A stretch of DNA of 64,000 nt. Origin: Actomonas sp051209155 (GTDB taxonomy: Bacteria; Verrucomicrobiota; Verrucomicrobiia; Opitutales; Opitutaceae). Position 1 is the first letter of the stretch, and each line of letters starts with the position of its first letter. The notes beneath the pieces were generated by a model, which saw nothing but the letters and a program-made list of their open reading frames with translations, was not told the origin of the DNA and did no database searches. The DNA lies in the NCBI GenBank assembly GCA_051209155.1, contig JBPJGB010000004.1; one strand, given 5' to 3'. Both the position numbers and the translations under genes were made by a program. This document shows, piece by piece, positions 60,761 to 64,000 of this stretch.

Positions 60761-61543
60761 ATGAGCGCACACCCCTTTTGCTGGTCCCCATCACGTCAAC
60801 TGTCGGCTCTCACCCTCGGCTTCGCGCTTTGGGGCGGAGCCGCCTCAAGCGGTCTGGCCCAGGCAACGGCCGAAACCGCGCCGGCGGCGCCGCAGATCAG
60901 CGAAGCGAAGATGCTGGAGGTGTTTGGCTGGATGACCGGTATGCGCACGGGTATCAGTCAGCTCGGGCTGAACGACGAGGAGGCGCAGGCCTTCATCCGC
61001 GGCCTGGAAATGGCGCGACGGGGTGAAGAAACCGATGTCGACCTGCAGGCGGTGGGCGGTGCGATCGCGCAGTTCATGCAGGCGAAATTCGACGCCCACA
61101 TGGCGGCGGAGAAAGCGGCCCAGGTGGAGCAGGCGGCGGCGTTCTGGACGGAACTGGCTGGCAACTCCAACGTGGTGATCACGCCGAGCGGCCTCGGCTA
61201 CGAAATCCAAGCGGCGGGCGGCGAACGCAAGCCGACGGCCACCGACCGCGTGCGCGTGCACTACCATGGCAGCCTGTTGAACGGAAAAGTCTTCGATTCT
61301 TCGGTTGAGCGAGGGGAACCCTACGAAACCGCACTCAATCAAGTGATTCCGGGCTGGACGGAGGGCGTGCAGGCGATCGGCGAAGGCGGCAAGATCCGCC
61401 TCTACGTTCCGCCGCAACTGGGCTACGGTGATTACGGCAGCGGTGACATCCCGCCGGGCGCGACCTTGATCTTCGATGTGGAGCTGTTGGCCATCCTGAC
61501 GCCGGCCGCGCCACCGCCGGCGCCCGCGCCGGCGACACCGTGA
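60761..61543 (+). CDS. FKBP-type peptidyl-prolyl isomerase, periplasmic
   Basis: A 260-residue protein from ATG 60761. The signal segment is about 12-34 (LSALTLGFALWGGAASSGLA). An FKBP N-terminal dimerisation domain (about 45-125; LEVFGWMTGMRTGISQLGL) precedes the FKBP fold (about 145-245). That fold shows DRVRVHYHGSLLNGKVFDSS, the active-site region NQVIPGWTEGVQAIGEGGK, and IRLYVPPQLGYGD. The Pro/Ala tail is low complexity. It resembles Mip/FkpA-type foldases of the periplasm. Divergent from the LOG gene. Confidence 0.92.
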   Translation: MSAHPFCWSPSRQLSALTLGFALWGGAASSGLAQATAETAPAAPQISEAKMLEVFGWMTGMRTGISQLGLNDEEAQAFIRGLEMARRGEETDVDLQAVGGAIAQFMQAKFDAHMAAEKAAQVEQAAAFWTELAGNSNVVITPSGLGYEIQAAGGERKPTATDRVRVHYHGSLLNGKVFDSSVERGEPYETALNQVIPGWTEGVQAIGEGGKIRLYVPPQLGYGDYGSGDIPPGATLIFDVELLAILTPAAPPPAPAPATP

Positions 61544-61623
61544 TCTTCGGAACGTAACCCGGTTGTAACCTGGCCGGGCGGTAATTCGTTTGCGTGCCGG
61601 GTTACGCGAAGGAGAAAGGGACC

Positions 61624-62760
61624 GTGCGCATCACGTTGGTGACCGAAACCTTCCCGCCCGAGGTGAATGGCGTTGCCATGACCTGGGGGCGTTTGGTCAC
61701 CGGTCTGCGGGAGTCGGGCGATCAGGTCGAAGTGATCCGACCCCAGCAGCTGCACGAGACGCAGGCATCCGGGGTGCCGGCCGGAGAGTGGGTGGTGCCG
61801 GGTATGCCGATCCCCTTTTATCGCAGTTTGCGCGTCGGTCTGCCGGTGGTGGGCCGCCTGCGTCGGCGCTGGACCGAGCGCCGGCCCGATGTGGTGCATG
61901 TCGCGACCGAGGGACCCTTGGGCTGGGCTGCCCTGCGGGCGGCTCGCGCGCTGAAGATTCCGGTGACCTCAAGCTACCACACCAACTTTCACCAATACGG
62001 GGCGCACTACGGGATCGGCTTGTTCCGCTCATTGGCGCTGGCATGGATGCGGCGTTTTCACAACGCGACGCGCTGCACCCTCGTGCCGACCCATCAGATG
62101 AGGGACGAACTCGCGGCGGATGGGTTTGAACGGCTCGGCATCCTCTCGCGTGGCGTGGACACGGCGCTGTTTCACCCCGGTCGCCGCGACAACACCCTGC
62201 GCGCGAGTTGGGGTGCGGCGCCGGACGACCTGGTCGTGATTCATGTCGGGCGAATGGCGGCGGAGAAAAACATCCGGCTGGCGGTGGAGGGGTTTGAGGC
62301 GATCAAACAACGTGATCCGCGCGCCCGGTTTGTATTGGTCGGCGACGGACCGGAACGGGCGGCTTTGGAAGCTGCGCATCCAGATTATCACTACGCCGGC
62401 ATGCAGCGCGGCGAAGCGCTGGCGGCGCACTATGCTTCGGCCGATTTGTTTTTGTTTCCGAGCGTGACCGAAACCTTTGGCAACGTGGTCACCGAAGCGA
62501 TGGCGAGCGGGCTGGTCGTTTTGGGCTACGATTACGCGGCGCCGCGGGAGCACATTCGCGAGGGGGAAAACGGCTACCTGACGCCCTATGATGACGGCCG
62601 CGCTTTTGTGACGAAGGCAGGCGAAGTCGTCGCGCAGCAGTCAGGTTGGGAACGGGTGCGCAGGGCCGCTCGAGCCACGGCCGAAGGCCTCACCTGGACC
62701 GCGATTGTGGCTACTTTTCAGACTGATCTGCGGCGGGCGACGGATCAGCCGGTGGAGTGA
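61624..62760 (+). CDS. Family 4 glycosyltransferase (MgtA/alpha-mannosyltransferase-like)
   Basis: A 378-residue protein from GTG 61624 (MRITLVTETFPPEVNGVAMT), with AAGGAG about 9 bp upstream; GTG 61594 would add 10 residues. The start TETFPPEVNGVAMTW is typical of GDP-mannose-dependent alpha-mannosyltransferases. The GT-B donor domain has VIHVGRMAAEKNIRLAVEGF (about 212-231) and FLFPSVTETFGNVVTEAMAS (about 276-295). It probably mannosylates a glycolipid or polysaccharide. The end overlaps the convergent lipoprotein gene by 50 bp. Confidence 0.87.
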   Translation: MRITLVTETFPPEVNGVAMTWGRLVTGLRESGDQVEVIRPQQLHETQASGVPAGEWVVPGMPIPFYRSLRVGLPVVGRLRRRWTERRPDVVHVATEGPLGWAALRAARALKIPVTSSYHTNFHQYGAHYGIGLFRSLALAWMRRFHNATRCTLVPTHQMRDELAADGFERLGILSRGVDTALFHPGRRDNTLRASWGAAPDDLVVIHVGRMAAEKNIRLAVEGFEAIKQRDPRARFVLVGDGPERAALEAAHPDYHYAGMQRGEALAAHYASADLFLFPSVTETFGNVVTEAMASGLVVLGYDYAAPREHIREGENGYLTPYDDGRAFVTKAGEVVAQQSGWERVRRAARATAEGLTWTAIVATFQTDLRRATDQPVE

Positions 62761-63250
62761 AGGTGGTCAGCGAGGTGTAGAGCTCGTTGCCTTGGAAGTC
62801 GTTGAAGCCCACACTGCTTTGTCGCCAAGCGACAATGAGCACCTCCGGCTCCATGCGATTCGACTCGTAGAAGTAGAGTTGAACTTTGGCTCGTTGTCGC
62901 ACGTGCGAAGCGGCGGTGGAGCCGGGCAACGTCACCTGTTCAACGAGCCGATAGGCCAACGCCAGTCGCGAGGTGTCGGGGTAGGCTTGATCGACCCTCA
63001 AGCTCCGGACCTGTCCGTCCGGGGAGATAAATCCGTCGAGAAACAGAAAGGCGTCGTAGCGATGGTTGGCGATGTTGTGCCACGTCTTGCCGTAGCGTTT
63101 GGACAGCAGACGAGTGGGAGCGTCCGGATTGGACGCGAGGCTGTTTGGCGGACCGGAACGGTTCACCCCCTGGTTCGTGCATCCGTCGAGCAAAACGGCG
63201 GCGAGGAAGGCGGTGACGATGAAGCGGGGCGAGGGCAACGCGAGGTTCAC
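62711..63250 (-). CDS. Small predicted lipoprotein
   Basis: A 179-residue protein from GTG 63250, whose start overlaps the stop of the DUF2126 gene (GTGA). The lipobox is LLDGC (Cys about 24). The mature part has KRYGKTWHNIANHRYDAFLF, a region of mixed beta and loop, and the C-terminal KVQLYFYESNRMEPEVLIVA. I do not recognise a family. It is probably translationally coupled to DUF2126. Confidence 0.68.
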   Translation of the reverse strand: MNLALPSPRFIVTAFLAAVLLDGCTNQGVNRSGPPNSLASNPDAPTRLLSKRYGKTWHNIANHRYDAFLFLDGFISPDGQVRSLRVDQAYPDTSRLALAYRLVEQVTLPGSTAASHVRQRAKVQLYFYESNRMEPEVLIVAWRQSSVGFNDFQGNELYTSLTTFTPPADPSPAADQSEK

Positions 63251-64000
63251 GCCCGAGATTGGGCGTGATAGCGACGCAGATCCAGCGTGTAGCGGCCTTC
63301 CGGCGGGAAGGAAATTTCGGGAATCCAGCGCGATTGGCCAATGGTGTGGGGCCAGTCTTCCCAACGGGCGGCGTGACGGGCGCGGGCTTCCTTTTCGTCG
63401 GTCGGTCGGGTCGCGTAGGGCGTGCCCACGGGGTTCCAGACGTGCCAGCGGGCGGCGGCCACGACGGTGAGCGTCGCCTTGTCGACCCACTCCAGCAGCA
63501 GCGGCGCATGAACGGGAATGTGCGGATGGAGCGAAGGGTAGAGGTGGAAGGCGCGGAAGCGGATGCCGCAGGCGGTGGTGTCGTCGGCGGAGCGGAATTC
63601 GCAGGGAAAGCCGTTGGCGAGCATGATGCCGCGTTCGAGTAGTTCCGGATCGGATACGGCCACTTCGATGCGGTCCATGCTCGAATCCACGGTGCGGGCG
63701 ACCGTGCCGGCATTGGGCGACTCGCCGAGCAGCGGCCAAGCTTCGAGCGCCTGGCGGAAGACCACTTCGGCGTCGTGCGATTTTTTGGCCTTGTCCTGGT
63801 AGGCGAGTTTAAAGGCGCCCAGTTGGGGGAAGCGCCATTCCCAGTAGGGGCGCAGCCACTCGACGTCGAAAGGGATGTCGTGCGCGGCGAGGTCGGCGGC
63901 GATGGCCTGCAGATCCTGCCAGATGAAGGACGGGAGCAGAAAACGATCGTGCAGTTCGCCGGCCCAGCGTATGAAGGGGGTCTTGAACGGATCGCCCACG
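63247..64000 (-). CDS. DUF2126 family protein, C-terminal part (5' end beyond window)
   Basis: The frame is open at the right edge, so the visible 250 residues are the C-terminal part of a much longer protein (DUF2126 members have about 1100 residues and are often fused to transglutaminase-like domains). Recognisable features: PFIRWAGELHDRFLLPSFIW (about 8-27), ALEAWPLLGESPNAGTVART, DSSMDRIEVAV, and the beta-rich FRAFHLYPSLHPHIPVHAPL with WHVWNPVGTPYATRP. The exact role of the family is unknown. It is followed by a small lipoprotein in an overlapping frame. Confidence 0.82.
   Translation of the reverse strand, partial: VGDPFKTPFIRWAGELHDRFLLPSFIWQDLQAIAADLAAHDIPFDVEWLRPYWEWRFPQLGAFKLAYQDKAKKSHDAEVVFRQALEAWPLLGESPNAGTVARTVDSSMDRIEVAVSDPELLERGIMLANGFPCEFRSADDTTACGIRFRAFHLYPSLHPHIPVHAPLLLEWVDKATLTVVAAARWHVWNPVGTPYATRPTDEKEARARHAARWEDWPHTIGQSRWIPEISFPPEGRYTLDLRRYHAQSRA

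Overview
The window reads as a chromosomal segment of a high-GC, Gram-negative environmental bacterium. I infer Verrucomicrobiota, probably Opitutaceae-like. This rests on an exosortase-associated EpsI protein, small GxxExxY and four-helix-bundle repeat-associated genes, a DUF2126 protein, eukaryotic-type UDP-sugar pyrophosphorylase and many dispersed intergenic repeats. No rRNA or other phylogenetic marker is present, so the assignment stays an inference.

Region 1 (1-12510, all + strand, visibly AT-richer than the rest) is a surface-polysaccharide locus with tightly overlapping genes. It opens with a class II aldolase cut by the left edge, an FGGY kinase and an iron-type alcohol dehydrogenase. 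A sugar-1-phosphate/phosphocholine-type nucleotidyltransferase, a CDP-glycerol glycerophosphotransferase-like protein and a CDP-alcohol phosphatidyltransferase follow. Together these look like a route for making, activating with CTP and transferring a small polyol or alcohol phosphate. Flippase (Wzx), polymerase (Wzy), two glycosyltransferases, a WcaF-type acyltransferase and an NAD-dependent epimerase come next.

Region 2 (12.9-26 kb) has further envelope genes. They are a secreted glycosidase-like protein, an O-antigen ligase, a decayed IS3-family element, an orphan EpsI, the initiating polyprenyl-phosphate sugar transferase, a WecG/TagA glycosyltransferase, a VanZ-like protein, and gmd plus fcl for GDP-L-fucose. 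A decayed four-helix-bundle gene lies between the sugar transferase and the WecG gene.

Region 3 (26-64 kb) is mostly housekeeping: ftsB, an ExeA/GspB pair, two oligopeptide-binding lipoproteins, ispF, ispD, pyrF, ispE, ptsI, a UDP-sugar pyrophosphorylase and phosphoglucomutase pair, an HDAC-like hydrolase, an argA-dtd-MFS operon, a hybrid histidine kinase, and a purD-glyA operon. A ParE-type toxin-antitoxin pair, a LOG-domain fusion, an FKBP isomerase, an MgtA-like glycosyltransferase and the C-terminal part of a DUF2126 protein complete it.

The most striking feature is intergenic. At least five families of modular, partly palindromic repeats fill the gaps between housekeeping genes. Two of them cradle a small gene between inverted arms: a PD-(D/E)XK-fold GxxExxY gene at 44032-44494, and a four-helix-bundle gene at 27690-28289. 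Each splits a functionally paired gene set. Gene-less versions of the same arms recur along 26-43 kb, which suggests repeat elements that are mobile, or once were, with tiny nuclease-fold or helical-bundle proteins as cargo or helpers.
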